Below are positions 27,606 through 36,810 of a DNA stretch of 64,000 nt, piece by piece. Under the pieces are notes generated by a model that did not search any database, was not told the origin of the DNA, and saw only the letters and a list, made by a program, of their open reading frames with translations. A program made the position numbers and the translations under genes. Origin of the DNA: Pedobacter mucosus. Lineage in GTDB: Bacteria > Bacteroidota > Bacteroidia > Sphingobacteriales > Sphingobacteriaceae. Where the stretch lies: positions 4,340,001 through 4,404,000 of the forward strand of contig NZ_CP087585.1 of the NCBI RefSeq assembly GCF_022200785.1. The letters are read 5' to 3'. How positions within the stretch are numbered: position 1 is the stretch's first letter; each line of letters opens with the position of its first letter.

Positions 27606-28181
27606 ATGTACAAAGCCCTTTATAATCACATCAATAGATTTGTAGATTTGAATAACGATGAACAAGAAATTCTTGCATCGTTACTCAAATCTTTTTCGTT
27701 TAAAAAGAAAGCTTATTTACTTGAAGAAGGACAAATTTGCAGGGCGAATTATTTTGTTGTAAAGGGCTGCTTACGCCTTTATTTTATTGATATAAAAGGT
27801 GTAGAACAAACTACCCAATTCGCAATAGAAAACTGGTGGTTAACCGACCTTACCAGTTTCTTAATTCAGCAACCTTCTGAGTTTTTTATCCAGGCGGCAG
27901 AAACAACAGAAGTAATTGCAATTGAACATCATCAGTATGATGAAATGTTTAAAATACTGCCAAAAATAGAAAGGTATTTTAGGCTGATTTTACAAAAGAA
28001 TCATCAAGCTGCGCAAAGAAGAATTAAGTTTTTATCAAGCTTTACTGCTGAAGAAAGATACCGTCATTTCAATGGCTTATTTCCTGAATTTGTACAACGC
28101 ATTCCCCAATATATGCTGGCCTCGTATTTGGGTTTTACACCAGGATTTTTAAGTAAAATCAGAGCTAAGAAAGTTTTTTAA
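27606..28181 (+). CDS. Crp/Fnr family transcriptional regulator
   Basis: A 191-residue regulator. An N-terminal cNMP-binding-like beta-roll (KKAYLLEEGQICRANYFVVKG at about residues 36-56) is followed by a dimer helix and a short C-terminal helix-turn-helix (IPQYMLASYLGFTPGFLSKIR). The phosphate-binding cassette of CRP is not conserved, so cAMP binding is doubtful. It lacks the cysteine cluster of FNR. It lies 144 bases upstream of an AhpD-like gene and commonly pairs with such genes in Bacteroidota, so it may control it. Confidence 0.85.
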   Translation: MYKALYNHINRFVDLNNDEQEILASLLKSFSFKKKAYLLEEGQICRANYFVVKGCLRLYFIDIKGVEQTTQFAIENWWLTDLTSFLIQQPSEFFIQAAETTEVIAIEHHQYDEMFKILPKIERYFRLILQKNHQAAQRRIKFLSSFTAEERYRHFNGLFPEFVQRIPQYMLASYLGFTPGFLSKIRAKKVF

Positions 28182-28200
28182 AGCCAATGTTGGATGCGCC

Positions 28201-28245
28201 TTGCTTTGCTTTTCTTTGCGTAAAACTTTGCGTCCTTTGCGGTTA
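28201..28245. repeat. Short intergenic repeat remnant
   Basis: A CTTTGCG motif occurs three times in 45 bases (TTTCTTTGCG, ACTTTGCG, CCTTTGCGG). This resembles the degenerate intergenic elements at 17631-17690 and 37861-37882. Confidence 0.35.
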
Positions 28246-28325
28246 TATAGACTCATTTCTTAAACTACATTAAGTTTTTTGATAATTCAGATGCAGACCT
28301 TTACATCGTAATCAAAAACGAAAAA

Positions 28326-28760
28326 ATGGAAAGTAGAATCAACATCCAAAAAGTAGAACCAGTAGCTTACCAAGCAATGTATGGTTTAGAAAAATATTTA
28401 TCAACTAGCATTGTAAATCCTATTCAGCTTGAGTTAATTAAAATGAGAGCTTCGCAAATAAATGGATGTGCATTTTGTTTAAATATGCATTCAATAGATG
28501 CCCGTAAATTGGGTGAAACGGAGCAACGTTTATACTTGCTAAATGCCTGGAAAGAAACTAATTTGTTTACCGAAGAAGAGCAAGCAATTTTGGCTTTAAC
28601 AGAAGAAGTAACACTTATTTCCAACCATGTATCTGATGCAACATATCAGCGGGCAGCCGCTTTATTTAGCGAACAGTATTTAGCCCAAATTATTATGGCA
28701 ATCGTTACGATAAATGCTTGGAATAGATTGGCAATTACGGCTAAAGTGATGGTTGGGTAG
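28326..28760 (+). CDS. Carboxymuconolactone decarboxylase / AhpD-like protein
   Basis: A 144-residue protein of the AhpD-like fold. The redox motif CxxCxxxH is intact: Cys48, Cys51 and His55 in NGCAFCLNMHSIDARKLGE. This supports thiol peroxidase or peroxidase-reductase activity rather than lactone decarboxylation, because the decarboxylase branch lacks the cysteine pair. Length and layout match the widespread alkylhydroperoxidase-domain proteins. The adjacent Crp/Fnr gene is the likely regulator. Confidence 0.87.
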   Translation: MESRINIQKVEPVAYQAMYGLEKYLSTSIVNPIQLELIKMRASQINGCAFCLNMHSIDARKLGETEQRLYLLNAWKETNLFTEEEQAILALTEEVTLISNHVSDATYQRAAALFSEQYLAQIIMAIVTINAWNRLAITAKVMVG

Positions 28761-28794
28761 GTAATTGGAGAAGCCGTTATCCTACCTAACAAAT

Positions 28795-29160
28795 CGTCAT
28801 CTCGAACGAAGCATGAGGAGATATCTGTTTACAAAGATTTCTCATTCGTGAAGAACTCCTTCGAAATGACGATGAGGTTAGGCTGTTTTAGTAATTAAAT
28901 CATTATCTACTCAATCAATCCGCATCTAACTCAACAAATCGTCATATCGAACGAGGCACGAGGAGATATCTGTTTACAAAGATTTCTCAGTCGTGAAGAA
29001 CTCCTTCGAAATGACGATGAGGTTAGGCTGTTTTAATTATTAAATCATTATTTACTCAATCAATCCACATTTAACTCAACAAATCGTCATATCGAACGAG
29101 GCACGAGGAGATATCTTTTACATAGATTTCTCAGTCGTGAAAAACTCCTTCGAAATGACG
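28795..29160. repeat. Tandem palindromic repeats, left block (three copies)
   Basis: Three palindromes of 76-77 bases at 28795-28871, 28940-29016 and 29085-29160 begin with CGTCAT and end with ATGACG. They are separated by nearly identical 68-base spacers that start ATGAGGTTAGGCTGTTTTA. The period is about 145 bases. The arms contain CGAGGCACGAGGAGATATCT and CTTCGAAATGACG. Together with the right block they flank the GIY-YIG gene. Confidence 0.9.
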
Positions 29161-29205
29161 ATGAGCGGAATACTCAAGGATATACAGATTCATCAATCCT
29201 TACTG

Positions 29206-29541
29206 TTACCACTCTTTGATATTATTCCACAAATCTTTCCATTCAGGATTCATTTGAAAAATTAATTCATCTTTTTTCTCTCGTCTCCATTTCTTTACTT
29301 GTTTTTCTCTTGCGATAGCTTCTTCGATATTCGGAAACATTTTATGAAAAACGCAAATCGTTAAATTATATCTTGATGTAAATGAATTTGAATACTTTCC
29401 GCTTCTATGTTCAACTATTCTTACCAACAAATCTGAAGTAACACCAACATACAATGTCGTTCTTAAAAAGTTTGTCATTATATAAATACTGCCACCTCTT
29501 TCCATAACCGAATTTAGCTTAAATTCGGATACAAAAGACAT
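29206..29541 (-). CDS. GIY-YIG domain nuclease-like protein
   Basis: A 111-residue protein consisting of one GIY-YIG domain. The first motif reads GGSIYIMTN, the second LYVGVTS, the catalytic arginine is in LLVRIVEHRSG, and the conserved glutamate is probably in EAIAREKQVKKWRREKK. It is of the UvrC/YhbQ-like short type that is frequent in Bacteroidota. The biological role is unknown. It lies inside an array of palindromic repeats and interrupts the regular 145-base period. No other nuclease or transposase gene is present. Confidence 0.85.
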   Translation of the reverse strand: MSFVSEFKLNSVMERGGSIYIMTNFLRTTLYVGVTSDLLVRIVEHRSGKYSNSFTSRYNLTICVFHKMFPNIEEAIAREKQVKKWRREKKDELIFQMNPEWKDLWNNIKEW

Positions 29542-29605
29542 TAAGTTTTAAGCTGCCTATCAATTTGGTGGCTAGTAAAATTTTGATTTCGAATTGCATA
29601 TTGTT

Positions 29606-29936
29606 GTAAAGATTTCTCAATCGTGAATAACTCCTTCAAAATGACGATGAGGTTAGGCTGTTTTACTTATTAAATCATTATCTATTCACTCAATCTGCAT
29701 CTAACTCAACAAACGTCATTTCGAACGAGGCACGAGGAGATATCTGTTTACAAAGATTCCTTAGTCGTGAAGAACGCCTTCGTATGGCGATTAGGTTAGG
29801 CTGTTTTAATTATTAAATCATTATTTATTCAATCGATCCACATTTAACTCAACAAATCGTCATATCGAACGAGGCACGAGGAGATGTCTTTTCACATAGC
29901 TTTCTCAATTGTGAAAATTTCTTCTAGATACTGGCG
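29606..29936. repeat. Tandem palindromic repeats, right block (three copies, decayed)
   Basis: The array resumes with a half copy at 29606-29646 (right arm only), then 29714-29789 and a decayed 29858-29936. Spacers have the same TTAGGCTGTTTTA sequence as in the left block. Bases 29542-29605 hold no recognisable feature. The last copy ends 42 bases before the stop of the GH43 gene. Confidence 0.85.
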
Positions 29937-29977
29937 AGCAAATCATCAAATTTTTTACTCTGAATCACAAGCCGCAA

Positions 29978-31612
29978 TTACTTTCCCACCCTAAACCAAT
30001 CAAATTCGGCTATTCCCGAATCATTAGTTTGCGTATCTCTTATGGCGAATATTCCCATTTTTGCACCGATCCATTGTCCGGCGGTTGCCTGAAACTCCTC
30101 GCCTGCAGAAGTGAAATTCTTTCCATCTTCACTAAAACTAAATTTGCATTTTGCTCCAGCTGAAACCTCAACTTTTAAATAGACTGTTGAGGATTTTAGC
30201 TTGATAATCTCTTTCTCACTTTCGCTCTTTCCCTTATCCGCATTTGCACAAATTCCATAAACCAGATAAAGGCTATCTTTTTTGCTTTTAACACTAACTT
30301 GAGCATAACTTCTACCCATTATCACTAAACCAGTTTTTTCATTTTCTAATTTTGGATTTGGTTTGAACGTCAATTTTGTGGTGGCTGTAAATACATCAGC
30401 AGGAAATTTTTGCATCAATAAATTTGGAACATCCCAAAGGTTTTTTGCTTCATTAGGAATCTTCGCTGTATAAAGTTTCAGAGTGCCGTTTACAGCATCA
30501 GTGAATGCCCAGGTTGGCTGTGGATTGGCTTGCCATTGCCATTGCAAACCTAATTTTTGCGTTATAAACTCGTCACTTTCAGCAGGAGTTTCTATTGGAT
30601 AAACTTTACCAACATTGGGTTTTTTATACACTAAAACCGGCTCGCCTTTTCCATCGCCATCTTTATCATTACCAATAACTGGCCAATTATTTACCCATTT
30701 CATAGGCTGCAGATGGACCACGCGGCCATAAGCATCCTTATCCTGAAAGTGCAAAAACCAATCTTCACCAGTTTGTGTATTCACCCAGGCGCCTTGATGC
30801 GGACCATTTACCTTTGAATTTCCTTCATCCATTACTACTTTTCGCTCGTAAGGACCATAAACATTTTTACTGCGTAATACCAATTGCCATCCTGTAGAAA
30901 CACCTCCGGCAGGAGCAAAAATGTAATAATAACCATTGCGTTTGTAAAATTTTGGTCCTTCAATGGTTGGATCTAGCTCGTGGCCATCGTAAATAATAGT
31001 GCCAGTTCCAATAGATTTTGTGCCATCTGCGCTAAGCGGCATCACAGCCAAAACACTTTTTACACCTGCTCTACTACCGGCATATGCATATGCCAAATAA
31101 GCTTTGTTATCATCATCCCATAGCGGACAAGGATCAATCAATCCTTTGCCAGCAGCTACCAACTTTGGCGCCGACCATTCTCCTGTAACACTTTTGGCTT
31201 TTGTTAAATAAATGCCGAAATCAGGATCTGGGTAGTAAATATAAAATTCTCCATTTCGATAACGAATGGAAGGTGCCCAAACTCCATTTCCATGCTGTGT
31301 TTTTTCAAAATGTTCAAAAGGAGGTTGACGAAGTAAAGCATGACTCACGATCTTCCAATTCACCAGATCTTTAGAGTGTAAAATGGGTAAACCCGGTACA
31401 GCGTCAAAACTAGAGGCCACCAAATAGTAATCATCTCCAACACGAATTGCATCAGGATCAGAATAATCGGCATTTATTATCGGATTTTTATAAGTTCCAT
31501 TGCCTTGATCTGCAACCCAAACTTTCGAAATATTTTTGGAACCAGGTAACTGTTGTGCCATAACAGCAAAGCTGAAACTGCATAAAACGACTATTAACGT
31601 GAAGTATTTCAT
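29978..31612 (-). CDS. Secreted glycoside hydrolase family 43 (arabinosidase/xylosidase-like)
   Basis: A 544-residue exported enzyme with a signal peptide ending AVMAQ. The five-bladed propeller of GH43 covers about residues 40-330. The catalytic set is Asp52 (YSDPDAI), Asp160 (GLIDPCP) and Glu218 (TIEGPKFY). A C-terminal beta-sandwich of some 200 residues follows. It probably removes arabinose or xylose side chains of pectin. The substrate is an inference from the locus. It is divergent from the CE8 gene and shares a promoter region with an operator-like site. Confidence 0.92.
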   Translation of the reverse strand: MKYFTLIVVLCSFSFAVMAQQLPGSKNISKVWVADQGNGTYKNPIINADYSDPDAIRVGDDYYLVASSFDAVPGLPILHSKDLVNWKIVSHALLRQPPFEHFEKTQHGNGVWAPSIRYRNGEFYIYYPDPDFGIYLTKAKSVTGEWSAPKLVAAGKGLIDPCPLWDDDNKAYLAYAYAGSRAGVKSVLAVMPLSADGTKSIGTGTIIYDGHELDPTIEGPKFYKRNGYYYIFAPAGGVSTGWQLVLRSKNVYGPYERKVVMDEGNSKVNGPHQGAWVNTQTGEDWFLHFQDKDAYGRVVHLQPMKWVNNWPVIGNDKDGDGKGEPVLVYKKPNVGKVYPIETPAESDEFITQKLGLQWQWQANPQPTWAFTDAVNGTLKLYTAKIPNEAKNLWDVPNLLMQKFPADVFTATTKLTFKPNPKLENEKTGLVIMGRSYAQVSVKSKKDSLYLVYGICANADKGKSESEKEIIKLKSSTVYLKVEVSAGAKCKFSFSEDGKNFTSAGEEFQATAGQWIGAKMGIFAIRDTQTNDSGIAEFDWFRVGK

Positions 31613-31701
31613 AATTATATAAACTGCTGATTGAAAATAAATCGCAAAATTTGGTTATAAACAAGATTAAGCCTTTTTTTATTTATAGACAAGCTGATAC
31701 T

Positions 31702-31729
31702 ATGCAATCGTTCCCGACATCGTTTGCAA
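31702..31729. promoter_or_regulatory. Predicted LacI-family operator between GH43 and CE8 genes
   Basis: ATGCAATCGTTCCCG and its opposed half ATCGTTTGCA form an imperfect dyad. TATGCAATCGTTCCCGA recurs, with one or two changes, at 56592 and on the minus strand at 32851. The site lies 90 bases from the GH43 start and 101 from the CE8 start. Confidence 0.55.
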
Positions 31730-31830
31730 TGTTTAATTAATGAAATTTCTTTGAGATGGATTAAATTCTTTAAAATTGTTAAATAAGTAAGTGTTCTTAT
31801 TTACAACTTAAGCTTAGTCTAACCAGATTT

Positions 31831-32787
31831 ATGAAATCAATCATTTTACTTTTTTTAACCATTATTTCGTTTTCAGTGCAGGCTAGTAAAATTAAACCCG
31901 ATTTTACTGTAGCAGTTGATGGGAGTGGCGATTTTAAAACCGTTCAGGAAGCTATCCACGCGGTTCCGGATTTTAGAAATAAAATCACCATAATTTTTAT
32001 TAAAAAGGGCATCTATAAAGAAAAATTGGTTTTAGCGGCCTCCAAGAAAAATGTGAAATTTATTGGCGAAAGCTTAAATGAAACCATTTTGACGTATGAT
32101 GATTTTGCGCAAAAGAAAAATGCTTTCGGAGAAGATAAAGGAACTTCAGGATCATCAAGTTTTTACATTTATGGCGAAGGTTTTTCTGCTGAAAACATCA
32201 CTTTCGAAAATTCTTCCGGACCTGTCGGACAAGCAGTCGCGGTTTGGGCTGGTGGAGATAAACTGATATTTACCAATTGTAGGTTTTTAGGTTTTCAGGA
32301 TACACTTTATACTAATGGAGGAAATAATCGCCAATATTATAAAAACTGTTATATTGAAGGTACGGTTGATTTTATTTTCGGTGCCTCAACGGCATGGTTT
32401 GAAAGCTGCACCATTTTCTGTAAAAAGGCAGGTTACATCACTGCAGCATCAACAGCTGATACCACAAAATTTGGTTATGTTTTTAATAAATGCAAAATTG
32501 TTGGCGATGCGCCAGATAACAGTTTTTATCTCGGTCGCCCTTGGAGGCCTTTTGCTAAAGTGGCTTATTTAAATTGTGAGTTACCTGCTTTAATCCGACC
32601 AGAAGGCTGGAACAATTGGGGGAAGGAAAGTAATGAAAAAACGGCTTCTTATGCAGAATATAGGAGCGTTGGAAAAGGAGCAAATGTAGATAAAAGAGTA
32701 GGTTGGTCGCATCAAATGACTAAAGAAGCGTATAAAAGTTACATTTTAGAAAACGTTTTCCAAGGTTGGAATCCAGAGGTGAAATAG
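31831..32787 (+). CDS. Pectin methylesterase (CE8)
   Basis: A 318-residue secreted pectinesterase with a short signal peptide ending VQAS. It removes methyl esters from homogalacturonan. The right-handed beta-helix carries the catalytic set: Gln134 (GQAVAVW), Gln156 and Asp157 (GFQDTLY), Asp180 (GTVDFIFG) and Arg236 with Trp238 (LGRPWRP). All are present. It is the first gene of the left arm, and GH28 follows after 160 bases that contain another operator-like site. A second CE8 protein is encoded at 48574-49593. Confidence 0.95.
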   Translation: MKSIILLFLTIISFSVQASKIKPDFTVAVDGSGDFKTVQEAIHAVPDFRNKITIIFIKKGIYKEKLVLAASKKNVKFIGESLNETILTYDDFAQKKNAFGEDKGTSGSSSFYIYGEGFSAENITFENSSGPVGQAVAVWAGGDKLIFTNCRFLGFQDTLYTNGGNNRQYYKNCYIEGTVDFIFGASTAWFESCTIFCKKAGYITAASTADTTKFGYVFNKCKIVGDAPDNSFYLGRPWRPFAKVAYLNCELPALIRPEGWNNWGKESNEKTASYAEYRSVGKGANVDKRVGWSHQMTKEAYKSYILENVFQGWNPEVK

Positions 32788-32850
32788 CGAAGTTAAATAA
32801 TTGATTTACAATTATTTGTATACTTTTATTGCTTTCTTTTTAAGTGTTTT

Positions 32851-32870
32851 TCCCGGCAACGATTGCATAG
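32851..32870 (-). promoter_or_regulatory. Predicted LacI-family operator before GH28
   Basis: On the minus strand CTATGCAATCGTTGCCGGGA matches the sites at 31702 and 56592 in 17 of 20 positions or so (counted by eye). Its opposite half is not conserved. It lies 78 bases before the GH28 start. Confidence 0.45.
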
Positions 32871-32947
32871 ATTTCTCTTCTCTTTTAAAGGCAATAAACG
32901 TACACTTGTTAACAGAACGACCAAGTATAATCTAACAGCAGTAAAAA

Positions 32948-34618
32948 ATGAATAAACTTTCAGTTAATTTACGTCGTATAAAAGCGGCTTTAACTTGCAT
33001 AACTTTATCTTTAGCAAGTTTCGCACAAGCTCAAAATAAACCTTTACCCATTATAAAACAGGTTAAATTTAAAGCAGATACGACAAACATTACAAGTTTT
33101 GGTGCAAAGGGCGATGGCCTTTTTCTGAACACGCAAATCATTAATAAAGCAATTGCAAGTGTTAGTTTAAAAGGAGGTGGCGTTGTTTTAATTCCTTCTG
33201 GTTTATGGTTATCGGGGCCAATTGAGTTAAAAAGTAATGTTAATCTTCATTTAAAACGTGATGCAATTTTGCAGTTTACAGATGATTTTAATCAATATAA
33301 ATTAATAGAAGGAAATTGGGAAGGGCAACCAACCTGGCGTAATCAAAGTCCAATTTCGGGTACAAATTTACAGAACATTGCCATTACCGGATCAGGAATT
33401 ATTGATGGTAACGGTGGTGCCTGGAGAATGGTGAAAAAAGATAAATTAACCGAATCTCAATGGAAGACATTAGTTGCCACTGGTGGTATAGTTAGTGAAG
33501 ATGGAAAAATGTGGTATCCATCAGCAAAAGTTTTAAAGGGCGCAAAAACTCGGGATATCGGCATTATTAAAAAAGGACAAACGGCTGCAGATTTTGATGA
33601 TATTAAAGATTTTCTTCGTCCAAATTTAGTGGTTTTAACAGGTTGCAAAACCGTGCTTTTAGAAGGCGTAACTTTTCAAAATTCACCAGCATGGAATCTT
33701 CATCCTTTACTTTGCGAAGATTTAACGCTTAGAAACCTTCAGGTTAAAAACCCGTGGTATGCACAAAATGGTGATGGCGTTGATGTAGAATCATGTAAAA
33801 ATGTATTGATAGAAGGCAGTACTTTTGATGTTGGTGATGATGGAATTTGCATCAAATCTGGCAGAGACGAAGCTGGCCGCAAACGCGGTGTGCCAACAGA
33901 AAATGTAATAATTAGAGATAATGTAGTTTATCACGCTCATGGCGGTTTTGTTATTGGGAGTGAAATGAGCGGCGGCGCCAAAAATATTTGGGTTTACGAT
34001 TGTTCTTTTATCGGTACAGATATTGGCTTACGTTTTAAAACCACTCGCGGGCGTGGTGGAATTGTAGAGAATATTTACATCAATAATATTAATATGATTG
34101 ATATTCCGGGGGAAGCTATTTTATTTGATATGTATTATGCGGCGGTAGATCCAATTGTTTTGGCTGGAGAAAAACGCGAAGCTATAAAAACAGTTGTTGT
34201 TCCCGTAACGGAAGCTACCCCACAATTTAGAAATTTTTACATTAAAGATGTGGTAGCAAACGGCGCAGAAAAAGCAATATTTGTTAGGGGTTTACCGGAA
34301 ATGAGTATTAAAGATATTCATTTGGAAAATATAACCATTCAATCAAAAAAAGGTATTGAAATCATCGAAGCCTCAGGGGTTTTCTTAAAAAATGTAAATA
34401 TAATTACTGATGATACCAACCCAGTTGTTCATATTCAAAATGGCAATAATATAAATATCAACGGCTTACAATATAAAAATGGGAGCGATTTATTATTCGA
34501 TATTAGCGGAGAAAAAACTAAAGATTTAAAAATTAGTAGAACCGATGTTTCTAAGGCTAAAAAAACATCCGCATTTAGCGAAGGTTTGAGTAAAACAGTT
34601 TTAGAAATTTCTAAATAG
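32948..34618 (+). CDS. Polygalacturonase-like glycoside hydrolase family 28
   Basis: A 556-residue secreted enzyme with a signal peptide ending SFAQAQ. It hydrolyses galacturonate-galacturonate bonds. The parallel beta-helix has the GH28 active-site motifs: NGDGVDV (Asp276; the usual motif is NTDG), VGDDGICIK (Asp297, Asp298) and AHGGFVIGSE (His331). The length and TFQNSPAWNLHP fit exo-acting or unsaturated-oligogalacturonide-specific members. The GH105 gene begins six bases after its stop, so they are in one operon. Confidence 0.93.
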   Translation: MNKLSVNLRRIKAALTCITLSLASFAQAQNKPLPIIKQVKFKADTTNITSFGAKGDGLFLNTQIINKAIASVSLKGGGVVLIPSGLWLSGPIELKSNVNLHLKRDAILQFTDDFNQYKLIEGNWEGQPTWRNQSPISGTNLQNIAITGSGIIDGNGGAWRMVKKDKLTESQWKTLVATGGIVSEDGKMWYPSAKVLKGAKTRDIGIIKKGQTAADFDDIKDFLRPNLVVLTGCKTVLLEGVTFQNSPAWNLHPLLCEDLTLRNLQVKNPWYAQNGDGVDVESCKNVLIEGSTFDVGDDGICIKSGRDEAGRKRGVPTENVIIRDNVVYHAHGGFVIGSEMSGGAKNIWVYDCSFIGTDIGLRFKTTRGRGGIVENIYINNINMIDIPGEAILFDMYYAAVDPIVLAGEKREAIKTVVVPVTEATPQFRNFYIKDVVANGAEKAIFVRGLPEMSIKDIHLENITIQSKKGIEIIEASGVFLKNVNIITDDTNPVVHIQNGNNININGLQYKNGSDLLFDISGEKTKDLKISRTDVSKAKKTSAFSEGLSKTVLEISK

Positions 34619-34624
34619 TATAAC

Positions 34625-36550
34625 ATGAAAAAAAATATTCTTTATACAATAGCAATCAGTTTAAGCCTTTTATCGCAAAGCGGATTTGCTCAAAAGAAAT
34701 TGTCTGAGCAATTAACGCTTACAGCTATGGAAACTTTATGGCAAGATTCTACTGCATTAAAAGATGCAAAAGGACCTAAGTGGAGCTATGATATGGGCGT
34801 TATTTTAGAAGGTACAGCAGCAGTTTGGCGCAATACCGGAGATGGAAAATATTTCAAATATATACAAAGCTCAATGGATGCTTATGTGGATAAAACCGGA
34901 GCTATTAAAACTTATAAAGCTGAAGATTACAATATTGACAATGTAAAAAACGGTCGTGCTTTATTGCTTTTATATAAAGTAACCGGACAAGCAAAATATT
35001 TAACCGCAGCTACTACATTATATGATCAATTGCAAATGCAGCCTCGTACAAAAGAGGGTGGTTTTTGGCATAAGAAAATTTATCCTAACCAAATGTGGTT
35101 GGATGGATTGTATATGGGTGAACCATTTTATGCAGAATATGCTAAATTAATGAAAAAAGATGCTGCCTTTGATGATATCGCAAAGCAGTTTATCTTGATG
35201 GAAAAAAGATCTCTTGATCCTAAAACAGGATTGCTTTATCACGGTTACGATGAAAGTAGAACTGAGAAATGGGCTGATAAAACTACGGGTAAATCTGCAA
35301 ATTTTTGGGGCAGAGCAATGGGCTGGTACATCATGGCTTTAGTTGATGTTTTAGATAATTTTCCAGCTAATCATCCACAAAGAGCAGAATTAATTGCTAT
35401 TCTGAACCGCACTGCTAAATCTGCTGTAAAGTATCAGGATTCTAAATCAGGTGTTTGGTTTGATATTCTGGACATGCCCACCAGAAAAGGTAACTATTTA
35501 GAAGCATCGGCATCGAGTATGTTTGTATATGGTTTGGCCAAAGGCGTTCGTAAAGGCTGGTTGCCGCAATCATTTATGGCTGCTGCTAATAAAGGATATG
35601 CAGGTTTAAAAAAGGAATTTATTGTAAAAGCTGGAGAGGAACGCATTAATTTAAATGGAACGGTTTCAGTTTCTGGTTTAGGTGGAAAGCCTAAATATCG
35701 TGATGGAAGTTTTGATTATTACATGAGTGAAAAAGTAATCACCAATGACCCAAAAGGTATGGGCGCATTTATTTGTGCCGCTGCTGAAATGGAGATTGCA
35801 GCTTTGCCGAAACCGGGAAAAAACATGACCGTTACCGTTGATAATTTCTTTAATAATGAATATATGGCTGGCCCAACGGGCGACAAAATTCCCTTTCATT
35901 ATGTTTGGGATGAAGATGATAATAATGGCTTTTCTTTGTTTGGGAAGGTTTTTAATGATGTAGGTGTAAAAACCGCTACGCTTAAAGCTGCGCCAACAAC
36001 TGCAAACTTAAAAGGAACTAACATTTATATTATTGTTGATCCGGATACGGAAAAAGAAACGGCAAATCCTAATTACATGAATGCCGAACATGCCAAGCAA
36101 ATTAGCGAATGGGTTAAAAGCGGTGGTGTTTTAGTCTTGCTTTTAAACGATGTTGGCAATTGCGAAATCACTAAATTTAATGTGCTGCCAGAAAGTTTCG
36201 GAATTCATTTTATTGAGGATAGTCGGAACAAAGTAATCGGATCAAACTTTGAACAAGGAGCAGTGAAAATTCCTGCTGGCAATTCAATATTTAAAACAGC
36301 AAAGAAAGTCTACATTAAAGAAATCTCAACAATTGTGGCAAAAGCCCCAGCGGTTTCGGCTTTGACAGATAAAGGTGATGTTATTATTTCGACCGCAAAA
36401 TATGGTAAAGGAACTGTGTTTGCCGTTGGCGATCCGTGGTTTTACAATGAATATATTGATGGAAGAAAATTGCCTGCGGATTTAGAAAATTTTAAAGCAA
36501 CCAATGATTTAGTAAACTGGTTGGTTAAACAAGTTCCAGCAAAGAAATAG
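34625..36550 (+). CDS. GH105 unsaturated uronyl hydrolase fused to a DUF4350-like domain
   Basis: A 641-residue secreted protein with a signal peptide ending GFAQ. Residues of about 25-400 form the (alpha/alpha)6 barrel of GH105 enzymes, which split unsaturated galacturonyl residues from lyase products. The likely acid residue is Asp160 in NQMWLDGLYMGEPF, with Asp105 (YNIDNVKNGR) also conserved. Residues of about 410-640 form a second domain with TNIYIIVDPDTEKETANP, HAKQISEWVKSGGVLVLLLND and KGTVFAVGDPWFYNE. This is typical of DUF4350/ThuA-like folds. Its role is unknown, and sugar binding is one guess. Confidence 0.9.
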   Translation: MKKNILYTIAISLSLLSQSGFAQKKLSEQLTLTAMETLWQDSTALKDAKGPKWSYDMGVILEGTAAVWRNTGDGKYFKYIQSSMDAYVDKTGAIKTYKAEDYNIDNVKNGRALLLLYKVTGQAKYLTAATTLYDQLQMQPRTKEGGFWHKKIYPNQMWLDGLYMGEPFYAEYAKLMKKDAAFDDIAKQFILMEKRSLDPKTGLLYHGYDESRTEKWADKTTGKSANFWGRAMGWYIMALVDVLDNFPANHPQRAELIAILNRTAKSAVKYQDSKSGVWFDILDMPTRKGNYLEASASSMFVYGLAKGVRKGWLPQSFMAAANKGYAGLKKEFIVKAGEERINLNGTVSVSGLGGKPKYRDGSFDYYMSEKVITNDPKGMGAFICAAAEMEIAALPKPGKNMTVTVDNFFNNEYMAGPTGDKIPFHYVWDEDDNNGFSLFGKVFNDVGVKTATLKAAPTTANLKGTNIYIIVDPDTEKETANPNYMNAEHAKQISEWVKSGGVLVLLLNDVGNCEITKFNVLPESFGIHFIEDSRNKVIGSNFEQGAVKIPAGNSIFKTAKKVYIKEISTIVAKAPAVSALTDKGDVIISTAKYGKGTVFAVGDPWFYNEYIDGRKLPADLENFKATNDLVNWLVKQVPAKK

Positions 36551-36560
36551 GGATTTGTTT

Positions 36561-36720
36561 GTGTTTCCGTGGCAAAAATAATAGTCAAGGAAACACAGAA
36601 AAGGAAGAAATGTTACTCCTTGTAAATTCGTATTTTCCGTGGCAAAATAATAGCCACGGAAACACAGAAACACGGAAAAGAAAGAAATGTTACTCCGTGT
36701 AAATTCGTGTTTCCCTGGCA
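36561..36720. repeat. Direct repeat of about 70-78 bases, two and a half copies
   Basis: Units at 36561-36629 and 36630-36707 share TTTCCGTGGCAAAA, GAAACACAGAAA and AAGAAATGTTACTCC, then a third partial copy begins. Each unit contains TTCCGTGGC/GCCACGGAA-like arms that can form hairpins. It separates the GH105 and PL10 genes. Confidence 0.8.
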
Positions 36721-36810
36721 AAAATTGAGACTAAGGGAAAAGAATATTTAATTAAAGCCATTACAGACTAAGAGAACGAGCTCAAATCTGTGTTTAATAA
36801 AAACAGAACA

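Noticed and set aside
28326..28760. True carboxymuconolactone decarboxylase
   Set aside because: The CxxCxxxH redox motif and the lack of neighbouring aromatic catabolism genes favour an AhpD-like peroxidase role.
28795..29936. CRISPR-like repeat and spacer layout
   Set aside because: The repeats are 77-base palindromes, the spacers are nearly identical to each other, and no cas genes are present.
36509..36721. Leftward ORF across the tandem repeat
   Set aside because: Its protein is the translated repeat (ENTNLQGVTFLPF twice) and overlaps the GH105 gene. It is an artefact of the repeat.
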